A DNA stretch of 64,000 bases, from positions 2,054,001-2,118,000 of the forward strand of contig NZ_CP048409.1 of assembly GCF_010448835.1 (NCBI RefSeq), written 5' to 3'. The position numbers and the translations under genes were made by a program. Below the pieces are notes generated by a model. The model did not search any database. It was not told the DNA's origin and saw only the letters and a list, made by a program, of their open reading frames with translations. Positions 17,460 through 25,776 of the stretch are shown one piece after another (within the stretch, counting starts at the first letter, position 1; each line of letters starts with the position of its first letter). Source of the DNA: Draconibacterium halophilum. Its GTDB lineage: Bacteria; Bacteroidota; Bacteroidia; Bacteroidales; Prolixibacteraceae.

Positions 17460-18449
17460 TTATTTGGCGTTTTTACCCGTTGAATCAGTTTTTATCTCAA
17501 TTTTTTGATCGTCGTATTTATCGTAAGCTTCTACAATATCGCGAACCAGACGGTGACGTACAATGTCTTTTTTATCGAAATATATAGTTGAAATATTTTT
17601 AATGCCTTTTAAAATGCGTAATGCCTGTATCAGCCCCGAATGACTTTTCCGAGGCAGGTCAATTTGGGTAACATCACCGGTAATAATAAACTTGGCGTTT
17701 AGTCCCATCCGGGTTAAGAACATTTTTAGCTGGTTAACCGTGGTGTTTTGTGCCTCGTCGAGGATTACGTAGGCATTGCTCAATGTCCGTCCGCGCATAA
17801 AAGCCAGCGGGGCAATTTGTATCACACCGTCTTTCAGAAATTCCTCCAGTTTTTTCGGAGGGATCATATCCTGCAATGCATCGTAAAGCGGTTGCAAATA
17901 CGGATCGATCTTCTCTTTTAAATCGCCGGGAAGGAATCCCAGGTTTTCACCTGCTTCAACAGCCGGGCGGCTCAGAATAATCTTTTTTATCTCTTTGTTT
18001 TTTAGTGCCCGAACAGCCAATGCAATAGCTGTGTATGTTTTTCCGGTTCCGGCGGGTCCAATGGCAAAAATCAAATCGTTTTGCGAATTGGCTTCCACCA
18101 GCCGTCGTTGATTGGGTGTGCGTGCGCGAACAGGTTTTCCGCTGTTGCCAAAAACAATAATATCTGGTTCACTGCTACCATTTTCTTCAATTGATGAAAC
18201 TCCCGCATCCAAAATTTCATGAATCGTTTCTTCGGTGAGCATGTTATACTGATAATAATGATCGAGAATGAGGGCGAACTTTTTCTCAAAAGTGTTTATT
18301 TCTTTTGGTTCTCCCTGAACGAACAAGGCATGGCCACGCGCAGTGATTTTAATTTTTGGGAAAAGCCTCTTAACTAGTTCAATCTTCGAATTGTTTACTC
18401 CAAAAAACTCAAGGAGATCAATTCCTTCCAGTAAAATTTGTTTATCCAA
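17460..18449 (-). CDS. PhoH family ATPase
   Basis: This 329-residue cytoplasmic protein has a KH-like N-terminal region (ITARGHALFVQG) and a P-loop NTPase domain. Walker A is GPAGTGKT at 131-138; Walker B is YVILDEAQN, followed by ITGDVTQIDLP. PhoH/PhoL (YbeZ) proteins are linked to RNA metabolism and ribosome maturation, usually near YbeY, which is not seen here. The gene is preceded by a candidate -7 box TAAATTTG at 18484-18477. It is 112 nt from the small PspC-domain gene on the same strand. Confidence 0.92.
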   Translation of the reverse strand: MDKQILLEGIDLLEFFGVNNSKIELVKRLFPKIKITARGHALFVQGEPKEINTFEKKFALILDHYYQYNMLTEETIHEILDAGVSSIEENGSSEPDIIVFGNSGKPVRARTPNQRRLVEANSQNDLIFAIGPAGTGKTYTAIALAVRALKNKEIKKIILSRPAVEAGENLGFLPGDLKEKIDPYLQPLYDALQDMIPPKKLEEFLKDGVIQIAPLAFMRGRTLSNAYVILDEAQNTTVNQLKMFLTRMGLNAKFIITGDVTQIDLPRKSHSGLIQALRILKGIKNISTIYFDKKDIVRHRLVRDIVEAYDKYDDQKIEIKTDSTGKNAK

Positions 18450-18561
18450 TGTATATTTTTAAATAATTAAGCACGACAAATTTACGAAAATAAAATCCCG
18501 TTATCGAATGTTTTAAGGCTTTGATCATCAATTTATGAATGATTGAAAAGAAACGACTATT

Positions 18562-18711
18562 TTATTTTGAAAACATTTTAACCACCCAAAGAATAAGATA
18601 AAGACCTAAGCCAACGCCGGCGAATAGAACACCAACAACAAATGCAATTCTAATCATTTTTACATCCCAACCTAATTTTCCGCTGAGCCATTCTGATACT
18701 CCTAAAATCAT
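18562..18711 (-). CDS. Small PspC-domain membrane protein (49 aa)
   Basis: A 49-codon frame from the ATG at 18711 encodes a single PspC-like domain. The N-terminal ILGVSEWLSGKLGWDVKMIR matches the usual leading amphipathic segment, and the hydrophobic helix IAFVVGVLFAGVGLGLYLIL follows. Stand-alone PspC proteins of 50-70 residues are common in Bacteroidota; in Proteobacteria PspC senses envelope stress. It is oriented like PhoH but separated by 112 nt. It is easily missed because of its size. Confidence 0.75.
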   Translation of the reverse strand: MILGVSEWLSGKLGWDVKMIRIAFVVGVLFAGVGLGLYLILWVVKMFSK

Positions 18712-18838
18712 ATGTATAGTTTAATTTAAATTTGAAATGCAAGATATTAAATTCTTATTTGGATTAGGAATAAGAAATGTGATAAGTCCTAAAAAATTGA
18801 ACTTTTAATTAAACGCGTGTATTAACACCAAAAAATAT

Positions 18839-21832
18839 ATGCGCTCTAATTCATTCGTAAAAATTACCGGCCTCTTTGTTTTCCTGGTTTCTTTATCAAT
18901 CTATAGTTTTACTTTAGAACCTTCCACTAGCTTTTGGGATTGCAGCGAGTTTATTCTTTCGGCCACAAAACTGGAGGTAAATCATCCGGCGGGAGCTCCG
19001 CTTTTTATGTTGTTGGGGCGCCTGTTTACGTTGCTTTCGTTCGGAAATCCTCAAAAAATAGCCTGGACAATCAACTTTATGTCGGGCTTTTTTAGTGCTT
19101 TAACCATTTTCTTACTTTATCACGTCATTATAAAATTGGTAGCAAAAATGTCTGATTCCACGACATTGATTATCGGGAGTGCTGTTATTGGCGCTTTAAC
19201 ATTCGCGGTCAGCGATTCGTTTTGGTTTTCGGCAGTTGAGGGAGAGGTGTACGCACTTTCCATGTTTTTTCTCATTCTTTCGTTTTGGGCAACATTAAAA
19301 TGGGACGAGCAATTCGGACAACCCGGCAACGAAAAATGGATATTGTTTTTAGCACTTATAACGGGCCTGGGAATAGGTGTTCATTTGTTGAATTTGCTGG
19401 TTCTGCCTTCGGTGGTAATGATTATGGGATTCAGAAAATATGGGTACTCTATAAAAAAGCTGGTGCTATTTTTCGGACTGGGAGTTGCAGTATTATTAGG
19501 CGTATTATACGTTTTAACACCCGTTGTAATGATACTGCTCTCGAAATTCGATTTATTATTTGTTAATCGGCTAAGTTTGCCTTTACACTCGGGCACACTT
19601 TTGGGAATATTTTTTATTCTTGCACTACTCGGTTCGCTAATAATTAATTTCAGAAAGAAACAAAAACATCTTTTCGAACTTATTACACTGTCTGTATTGT
19701 TCGTTTTGCTGGGCTTTTCAGTTTATTCTGTAAATCTCATTCGTTCGTCTGCTAATCCACCAATAAATTTTGGACAGCCCAACAATATTTTTTCTCTCAT
19801 CAATTACCTGAACCGCGAGCAATATCCGAAACGACCGTTGGTATACGGCCAAAATTATAACTCGCCCTTACTTGATGTTAATGAACGTTCGTCGTATGAT
19901 TTTATCGATGGGAAATACCAGCCCATACAATTGGCTCCCGACTACGTGTACGACGATCGAACTTGTAACTGGTTTCCGCGTATGTCGAGCAGCGATGAAA
20001 AGCACATAAAAGCCTATAACAGTTGGATAAATATTTCAGGAAAACGTGTGGTGACCAAACAACGTAACGGCGAACAAAAAACACTTGTTGTTCCGCGCTT
20101 TTCCGATCAGCTGAAATTTTTTGTCCGCTACCAGTTTGGTTTTATGTTTGGCCGTTATTTTATGTGGAATTTTGTGGGCCGCCAAAACGACCGGCAGGGT
20201 AAAGGAACGATTCTGAATGGCAATTGGCTCTCGGGGATTAATATTATTGATAATTTCCGACTTGGGCCACAAGATAAAGTTCCGTTATGGTTAAAAAACA
20301 ACCGTGCCCGAAATACATATTTTTTTCTGCCACTATTGTTGGGATTGTTGGGTGCAGTTTATCAATACAAAACCAACCGCGAAACTTTTTTTATTGTACT
20401 GGCCCTGTTTATTATGGGCGGCCTTGGACTTACCGTTTATATCAATGAAATTCCCATCACGCCGCGCGAGCGCGATTATGTTTTTGTAGGGGCGTTTATG
20501 GCATTTTCCATATGGGTGGGAGTAAGTTTGGTGGCTGCAGTCAGTTTAATTCAGCAAAAAATAAAAAATGCAAAAGTTGCTGTTCCGGTTTTTCTGGTGT
20601 TGCTTTTGGCAGGGCCGGTATTAATGGTATCTCAAAATTTTAACGATCACGATCGTTCGGGAAGATATGCAGCCCGCGATTTTGCCGCTAATATTTTACA
20701 ATCATGCCCCGAAAATGCCATTCTTTTTACCAGCGGCGATAACGATACTTATCCGCTGCTATATTGTCAGGAAGTGGAAGGTTTACGCACCGATGTGCGG
20801 ATTGTAATTATGCCCTTTTTGTCGGCCAACTGGTTTATCGGTGGTTTGCGAAATCAGAAATATAACGATCCCGGATTAAAAATGATGCTCGCTCAGGACA
20901 AATATGATCATGGCGAACTGGCTTATGTTCCTGTGCTGAAAAAATTTAACCGCGATACCTCGTGGCAGGAAGCGTTGAACTTTCTAAATATTGAAAGCAA
21001 CAAAGCAAAGGTGACATTGAACTCGGGCGATCGTGTAAACTTTATCCCCCTAACCAAATTAAACTTGCAGGTTGAGGCTGGTGGGAAAAGTGGAAAAATT
21101 CCAGTGTCACTAAACGGAAAAAATGGCTTATATAAACACGAGCTGGCATTTTGGGATATAATTAGTTCGAATGCTGCAGAGCGACCCGTCTGTTTTGTGT
21201 CGAAAGGCGAGGCGGCAAAACACGGCTTGGGGGCTTATTTGCAATGCGAAGGATTTGTGCATCGGCTGATTCCTGAAAAGAGTAAATCAAGTAGTATGTT
21301 TTCCATTGGGAAATGTGATCCGGAGCGTATTGCCGCTAAATTGATGGATGAATTTCAGTGGGGAAATATTTCTATGCCGTCGGTGTATGCCGATTGGAAT
21401 ACCGTTGTTAATCTTAGTGTTTTTCAGGCACGCAATACGTTTAACGAAGTGGCGGAATTGCTCATTCAAAAAGGTGAAATGGAAAAAGCTTTTCAGTTGT
21501 TACAGAAGTGTGCCGATGAAATTCCATTGTCGAAAATTCCTTATGATATTTTTGCGATAAAACAGGCCGAATTAATGCTGGCAACTGGGCACGAAAAGGA
21601 AAGCAAAATTTTATTCGATGAGATGGAAAAGAATGTTACCGAGACGCTCGAATTTTACAACAGTTTAAACGAAACACAACAACTTAGACTAAAAGAAGCT
21701 GTTCAGCGGGAGTTGTATTATTTAAACCAGTTGATTGTTGTTTCTGCGAAATTCGAAGATCAGGCAAAACGCATGGAATTGGAAGAGCAAATGAAAGGTT
21801 ACTATCAGGATTTGATAAAAAATGCGTCGTAG
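18839..21832 (+). CDS. DUF2723 multi-spanning membrane protein with TPR-like C-terminus (GT-C-like)
   Basis: This very large (997-residue) inner-membrane protein starts with the DUF2723 signature: FWDCSEFILSATKLEVNHPAGAPL followed by LLGRLFTLL. About a dozen hydrophobic helices fill residues 10-600, then a soluble region follows. Residues 640-700 contain TSGDNDTYPLLYCQEVEG, a conserved block of this family, and the last 130 residues are helical and TPR-like (ELLIQKGEMEKAFQLLQKC). DUF2723 proteins are thought to be GT-C-fold glycosyltransferases (annotated as GT117), perhaps modifying secreted proteins or lipids; the substrate is unknown. Its 3' end overlaps the antisense anti-sigma-like gene by 149 nt. 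Confidence 0.88.
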   Translation: MRSNSFVKITGLFVFLVSLSIYSFTLEPSTSFWDCSEFILSATKLEVNHPAGAPLFMLLGRLFTLLSFGNPQKIAWTINFMSGFFSALTIFLLYHVIIKLVAKMSDSTTLIIGSAVIGALTFAVSDSFWFSAVEGEVYALSMFFLILSFWATLKWDEQFGQPGNEKWILFLALITGLGIGVHLLNLLVLPSVVMIMGFRKYGYSIKKLVLFFGLGVAVLLGVLYVLTPVVMILLSKFDLLFVNRLSLPLHSGTLLGIFFILALLGSLIINFRKKQKHLFELITLSVLFVLLGFSVYSVNLIRSSANPPINFGQPNNIFSLINYLNREQYPKRPLVYGQNYNSPLLDVNERSSYDFIDGKYQPIQLAPDYVYDDRTCNWFPRMSSSDEKHIKAYNSWINISGKRVVTKQRNGEQKTLVVPRFSDQLKFFVRYQFGFMFGRYFMWNFVGRQNDRQGKGTILNGNWLSGINIIDNFRLGPQDKVPLWLKNNRARNTYFFLPLLLGLLGAVYQYKTNRETFFIVLALFIMGGLGLTVYINEIPITPRERDYVFVGAFMAFSIWVGVSLVAAVSLIQQKIKNAKVAVPVFLVLLLAGPVLMVSQNFNDHDRSGRYAARDFAANILQSCPENAILFTSGDNDTYPLLYCQEVEGLRTDVRIVIMPFLSANWFIGGLRNQKYNDPGLKMMLAQDKYDHGELAYVPVLKKFNRDTSWQEALNFLNIESNKAKVTLNSGDRVNFIPLTKLNLQVEAGGKSGKIPVSLNGKNGLYKHELAFWDIISSNAAERPVCFVSKGEAAKHGLGAYLQCEGFVHRLIPEKSKSSSMFSIGKCDPERIAAKLMDEFQWGNISMPSVYADWNTVVNLSVFQARNTFNEVAELLIQKGEMEKAFQLLQKCADEIPLSKIPYDIFAIKQAELMLATGHEKESKILFDEMEKNVTETLEFYNSLNETQQLRLKEAVQRELYYLNQLIVVSAKFEDQAKRMELEEQMKGYYQDLIKNAS

Positions 21833-22274
21833 ATAAAATTTTCTGCGACGGATTAAAAATCCTTATTTCTGAATTGCTGTTTGGCTGATTATTACCATCG
21901 TTTTTTATCGTTTTTGAAGTCAAACAACTATCGACAAAAAAAGGCGATGTTTGTGATGAATCGATGTGAAAAGGCACCATGTTTTGTGTGGTATCCTGAA
22001 GTTGCTGCAACATTGGAGTTTCCACATTTTTAATGTTTACCAGCGAAAAAAGCAACACACACGAAACCATCGCTGCTTTTAAGGGCAGGTTCGACCAGGA
22101 GAATATCCAGCCAAATAGTCCGAGGAAAGAATTTTGCGTGGTTTTGTAGCCGCGGCTTTTCACCATAAAAGCGTATTCCAAACGGCCACGAACCGCTTCA
22201 TCGGGGAAATGATTCGTTGCATCTTCCTGAAAGATAGAACTTAATTCATTGTCGTTTATCCTATTGTTTTTCAT
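21684..22274 (-). CDS. Putative anti-sigma factor, single-pass membrane protein
   Basis: From the ATG at 22274 the protein has 196 residues. A short soluble N-terminus (NDNELSSIFQEDATNHFPD) precedes a positively charged segment, one transmembrane helix (LKAAMVSCVLLFSLVNI), and a low-complexity Ser/Asn-rich tail. It starts 10 nt after the stop of an ECF sigma gene, the usual place for an anti-sigma factor, which is the main basis for the call. The last 50 codons lie antisense to the end of the DUF2723 gene, so the true C-terminus may be poorly conserved. No known anti-sigma domain is recognisable. Confidence 0.55.
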   Translation of the reverse strand: MKNNRINDNELSSIFQEDATNHFPDEAVRGRLEYAFMVKSRGYKTTQNSFLGLFGWIFSWSNLPLKAAMVSCVLLFSLVNIKNVETPMLQQLQDTTQNMVPFHIDSSQTSPFFVDSCLTSKTIKNDGNNQPNSNSEIRIFNPSQKILSTTHFLSNPDSNLSFALPIPCVLPDLRISQKQQSTGLNNTTPAEQLLLV

Positions 22275-22284
22275 ACTGTTCTGT

Positions 22285-22863
22285 TTAAAGTAACTCTTTA
22301 TCAGCCATTTTTTTTGTGAGCGCGGTGCGCGCATAATACAATCTCGATTTAATGGTTCCTACCGGTAATTCCAGTATCTCCGAGATTTCTTTCAGACTAA
22401 AATTTTCCTTGTATTTCAGCAGCAAAATTGCTTTCTGATCTTCTTCCAGATTTTCAATTTCAGCAAATAATTCGCTGATGAGGTTTTCTTTGTTCCTCGT
22501 CTCTTCGTACGAATTTTCGTTGCTCAGAAATTGCTCTGGATTTTCATCTTTACATACAATTTTTCGCACTTCGCGGTTGCGGTACTCGTTTTTACACATG
22601 TTGTGCGCCACCGTAAAAATCCAGCTTGTAAATTTGTTTCCGGGTTTAAAAAGTTCCGGTTTGTTGATGATCTTCAGAAAAATGTCTTGTAAAAAATCGT
22701 TGGCCACTTCTTTGTCGTTGCCCAGCATACGAAAAAAATAGTAGTACAAACGCAGATTAAATCGTTCGTACAATTCGGAGAAAGCCGACTGGTTGCCATT
22801 TTTTATGGCTGTCATCAGCTCTTCGTTTGTTAACCGGGAGATATTTTTCTTCTTTAAAATCAC
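22285..22863 (-). CDS. ECF-type RNA polymerase sigma factor
   Basis: This 192-residue sigma-70 family protein of the extracytoplasmic-function group has region 2 (AFSELYERFNLRLYYYFFRMLG to DFLQDIFLKI) and region 4 (LEEDQKAILLLKYKENFSLKEISEILELPVGTIKSRLYYAR). The second helix-turn-helix helix is evident. It overlaps the upstream DUF3098 gene by 4 nt (ATGA) and is followed by a membrane protein gene, so the three probably form one transcript. The stimulus is unknown. Confidence 0.92.
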   Translation of the reverse strand: MILKKKNISRLTNEELMTAIKNGNQSAFSELYERFNLRLYYYFFRMLGNDKEVANDFLQDIFLKIINKPELFKPGNKFTSWIFTVAHNMCKNEYRNREVRKIVCKDENPEQFLSNENSYEETRNKENLISELFAEIENLEEDQKAILLLKYKENFSLKEISEILELPVGTIKSRLYYARTALTKKMADKELL

Positions 22864-23066
22864 TTGCGTTTAAAAATAAGAAAAATCATTGATCCGTAGG
22901 CTGCCAAAATGATTATTGGTGCAAGTGTAATTCTACGAAAACTAAAAATAGCGTCGTTAAATTCGCCCTCAACAGCTTTCGGGCCTGACATTAATCCGAA
23001 GCCCATTATTAATAAGATTATAACTAATGCGAGGAGAAGATATTTTTTACGGTAAAAAATTTCCAT
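22860..23066 (-). CDS. DUF3098 small membrane protein
   Basis: This 68-residue protein has two hydrophobic helices joined by a short loop. The sequence around FGLMSGPKAVEGEFNDAIFSFRRITLAPIIIL matches the DUF3098 pattern, including the conserved FSFRRITLAPI block. The family is restricted largely to Bacteroidota; its function is unknown. Its stop overlaps the start of the ECF sigma gene by 4 nt, which suggests translational coupling and perhaps a role in the same envelope response. It is divergent from mazG, 63 nt away. Confidence 0.8.
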   Translation of the reverse strand: MEIFYRKKYLLLALVIILLIMGFGLMSGPKAVEGEFNDAIFSFRRITLAPIIILAAYGSMIFLIFKRK

Positions 23067-23129
23067 GTTTATTCTTAATTATACCTTTACGAAAGGGTAT
23101 ACACCCAAAAAATAAAAGGTTCAGAATTT

Positions 23130-23906
23130 ATGCAAAAAAAAGTAGAAGAGTTTAAACGCTTGCTGGATATAATGGACGAATTGCGCGAGAAATGTCCGTG
23201 GGATAAAAAACAAACGCTGGAATCGTTACGCAAACTAACCATTGAAGAAACCTACGAATTGGGAGATGCCATTTTACAAAACGATTTACAGGAGATAAAA
23301 AAAGAGTTGGGCGACATACTATTGCATATTGTTTTTTACGCCAAAATAGGTGATGAAAAAGGAGCTTTCGATATTGGCGATGTGCTGGAAGGAATAAACG
23401 AAAAGCTGATTTATCGTCATCCGCATATTTTTGGCGATGTGGATGTTGAAGGCTCGGCAGATAAAGTTGCTGAAAACTGGGAAGCCTTAAAACTGAAAGA
23501 AAAAGGTGGCAATAAACGTGTTTTAGAAGGTGTGCCTGCTGCCATGCCTGCACTAGTAAAAGCCAACCGTATTCAGGAAAAAGTGAGAGGCGTGGGTTTC
23601 GACTGGGAATACAAAGAACAGGTTTGGGATAAAGTTAAAGAAGAGGTTGACGAGTTAAGTGTTGAGATCAACAAAGCCGACAAAGATAAAATGGAGGCCG
23701 AGTTTGGTGATCTGCTTTTTGCCGTTGTAAATGCTGCGCGTTTGTACGACATCGATCCGGAGGCAGCACTGGAGCGTACCAATATAAAATTTATAAAACG
23801 CTTTAATTACCTCGAAAGTAAAACCCTTATGCAGGGAAAAAGCCTGCACGATATGAGGCTTGCCGAAATGGATGAGATTTGGGAAGAGGCTAAGAAGGAG
23901 GAGTAG
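23130..23906 (+). CDS. mazG: Nucleoside triphosphate pyrophosphohydrolase
   Basis: MazG hydrolyses (d)NTPs to monophosphates and pyrophosphate and is thought to remove aberrant nucleotides. The 258-residue protein has two MazG domains in tandem. The first carries LREKCPWDKKQTLESLRKLTIEETYEL plus the metal-binding EIKKELGDILLHIVFYAKI. The second carries VKEEVDELSVEI and MEAEFGDLLFAVVNAAR, with Glu/Asp clusters for magnesium. Length and architecture equal the typical double-domain enzyme. It is monocistronic, followed by low-complexity intergenic DNA. Confidence 0.95.
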   Translation: MQKKVEEFKRLLDIMDELREKCPWDKKQTLESLRKLTIEETYELGDAILQNDLQEIKKELGDILLHIVFYAKIGDEKGAFDIGDVLEGINEKLIYRHPHIFGDVDVEGSADKVAENWEALKLKEKGGNKRVLEGVPAAMPALVKANRIQEKVRGVGFDWEYKEQVWDKVKEEVDELSVEINKADKDKMEAEFGDLLFAVVNAARLYDIDPEAALERTNIKFIKRFNYLESKTLMQGKSLHDMRLAEMDEIWEEAKKEE

Positions 23907-24089
23907 GTTTTAAGGCAAAAGGTAAAAGTAGAAACTTGCAAGTTACAAGTCGCAGGTTTTACAGTGAATCGGCAGTTGGCAAAGTAGCATTGGACAGTCT
24001 CGGTTTACAGTCTCAATTGGCAGTTTCTTAAATTCAAGGCAAAAGGAAGCGAGTAAAGATTAAAGATGAGTGTGGCAGTATGAGGTATT

Positions 24090-24347
24090 CTATTTTAATC
24101 TGTCAGCCGTAATTATTCTAAAAGTGTTGCTATTAATTGTTAGTCTAATATTACGTGCCTTATTTGTTATGTAGACATTTTTACCTTTTTGTTGAAAATC
24201 GGATTCTTCTGTTTCGTTTATAACTGAGCCAATTATTTCTTCAATTTTGTCGTTAGAGAGTTCGCTATTTAGTTTTTTATTAATTCTGTCATAAACAAGA
24301 TCGGTGTAACAAATTCTGGCTATTATTTCATTCTTTAAACTTTTCAT
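24090..24347 (-). CDS. DUF3781 domain protein
   Basis: This 85-residue protein fits DUF3781. Visible segments are ICYTDLVYDRINKKL, LSNDKIEEIIGSVINET, the central GKNVYITN, and the ending RLTINSNTFRIITADRL. The family is small, cytosolic and of unknown function, and is found as stand-alone genes in diverse bacteria. It is flanked by low-complexity DNA on both sides and has no evident operon partner. Confidence 0.75.
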   Translation of the reverse strand: MKSLKNEIIARICYTDLVYDRINKKLNSELSNDKIEEIIGSVINETEESDFQQKGKNVYITNKARNIRLTINSNTFRIITADRLK

Positions 24348-24411
24348 AAATCTTTTGCTTCGCCTTCAATTCAAGCATTCAGGCATTCAAAATTTCAAAC
24401 CCTCAAATCCT

Positions 24412-24990
24412 TCAATCTGCTTGCAACTTCTTCATTAACCAACTCATATTCTCCGCCAGCGTTCGAATAGTGTTAATGCCTTCTTCGTCCTGGAGTACAT
24501 CGCCCTGATTTTTACCAAAAGCAAAGTTCCAGTAACTTGAGCCGGGAACAATCATCTGGTTAATCAGAAAAAAGCGATTCATGGTATCGAAAGTAGGTAA
24601 GGCACCACCTCGGCGCACTGAAATTACGCCGGCACCAACTTTTCGTTTTAGCAAATGACCGTTGCCGCGTGTAACATAACCGGCCACATCTATTAAGGCT
24701 TTTATCTCGGTGCTAACGTCGGCAAAGTAAACGGGAGTACCCAAAATAATACCATCGGCTTCAATCATTTTCTCGATGCAAATATTCAACAGATCGTTTT
24801 TAATGTGGCATTTCCGGTCCTGAATTTCGCGACATTTACCACAAGCTGTACAACCGTGAACCGGTTTATTCCCCAGCTGAACGACTTCGGTTTCTATTCC
24901 TTCTGATTGAAAGATCTTAAATGTTTCTTCAATTAAAATAGATGTGTTTCCGTTGCGTCTCGGGCTTCCGTTAAAGGCTACTACTTTCAT
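24412..24990 (-). CDS. Flavodoxin-family NAD(P)H-dependent oxidoreductase with Cys cluster motif
   Basis: This 192-residue flavodoxin-fold protein has an FMN phosphate loop FNGSPRRNGNTSIL at residues 5-18. A GCTACGKCREIQDRKC cluster near residues 47-62 resembles iron-sulfur flavoproteins (Isf). IILGTPVYFADVS and GVISVRRGGALPTFDTMN complete the NADPH-dependent FMN reductase family pattern. It probably transfers electrons in the cytoplasm; physiological partners are unknown. Whether the cysteines bind a 4Fe-4S cluster cannot be determined here. Confidence 0.87.
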   Translation of the reverse strand: MKVVAFNGSPRRNGNTSILIEETFKIFQSEGIETEVVQLGNKPVHGCTACGKCREIQDRKCHIKNDLLNICIEKMIEADGIILGTPVYFADVSTEIKALIDVAGYVTRGNGHLLKRKVGAGVISVRRGGALPTFDTMNRFFLINQMIVPGSSYWNFAFGKNQGDVLQDEEGINTIRTLAENMSWLMKKLQAD

Positions 24991-25042
24991 GTATTAAATT
25001 GTTGAATTGAGAATTTGTAAAACTGATAATTTGTAAAATTAA

Positions 25043-25696
25043 TTATTGTTGGAATACGTATGCGATAATGTTGGCGCCCATTTTTAGCGCTTTTTGGCGC
25101 AGATCTTCCGGGTCGTTGTGTACGTCAATATCTTCCCAGCCATCGCCAAGGTCGGTTTCGAATGTGTAAAAGCAAACCAGCCTGTCGTCGACAAATAACC
25201 CAAAAGCCTGTGGTTGTTTATTGTCGTGCTCGTGTATTTTCGGAATGCCTTCGTTAAAATCGTATTTCTGATGGTAGATATCGTGCGATGGAGGCAGCTC
25301 TACAAATTCCTGGTCGGGAAAAACCTTTTTCATTTCGCGGCGGATGTATTCGTCCAATCCGTAATTATCGTCGATGTGTAAAAAACCACCGCCTTCAAGG
25401 TAAACGCGTAAATTCATCGCGTCGTTTTCAGATAATATGATGTTTCCGTGACCGGTTAAATGCACAAACGGGAAATTAAATAACTCGGGGCTGCCAATTT
25501 CAATAGTCGAAGGTTCGGGGTTTATATTGGTTTTCAGATTTTCGTTACAAAACTCGATGAGGTTGGGCAGGGCAGTAGGATCGGAATACCAGTCGCCGCC
25601 GCCGTTGTATTTCAATAAAGCAATTTTTACACTGCTGCCTTGTGCTACCGACCCGAGGGTAAAAAGAAGAAACAGGAATAAAAATGAAATTCGCAT
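25043..25696 (-). CDS. DUF4159 domain-containing exported protein
   Basis: With the ATG at 25696 the protein has 217 residues, starting with a signal peptide (cleavage near GSVAQG). It then follows the DUF4159 pattern: KIALLKYNGGGDWYSDP, FPFVHLTGHGNI, a GGGFLHIDDNYG motif, and the ending KMGANIIAYVF. DUF4159 resembles glutamine-amidotransferase-like folds, and its members in Bacteroidota are periplasmic and uncharacterised. The frame open to 25753 adds an unlikely leader. It follows the ABC exporter pair on the same strand after 80 nt. Confidence 0.88.
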   Translation of the reverse strand: MRISFLFLFLLFTLGSVAQGSSVKIALLKYNGGGDWYSDPTALPNLIEFCNENLKTNINPEPSTIEIGSPELFNFPFVHLTGHGNIILSENDAMNLRVYLEGGGFLHIDDNYGLDEYIRREMKKVFPDQEFVELPPSHDIYHQKYDFNEGIPKIHEHDNKQPQAFGLFVDDRLVCFYTFETDLGDGWEDIDVHNDPEDLRQKALKMGANIIAYVFQQ

Positions 25697-25776
25697 CGTT
25701 AAAATTTTCCGTAAAATACGATTCCTCGCCGAGATGAAAAAATGGTATACCAATCAATTTTCTCCGAAAACAAAAA

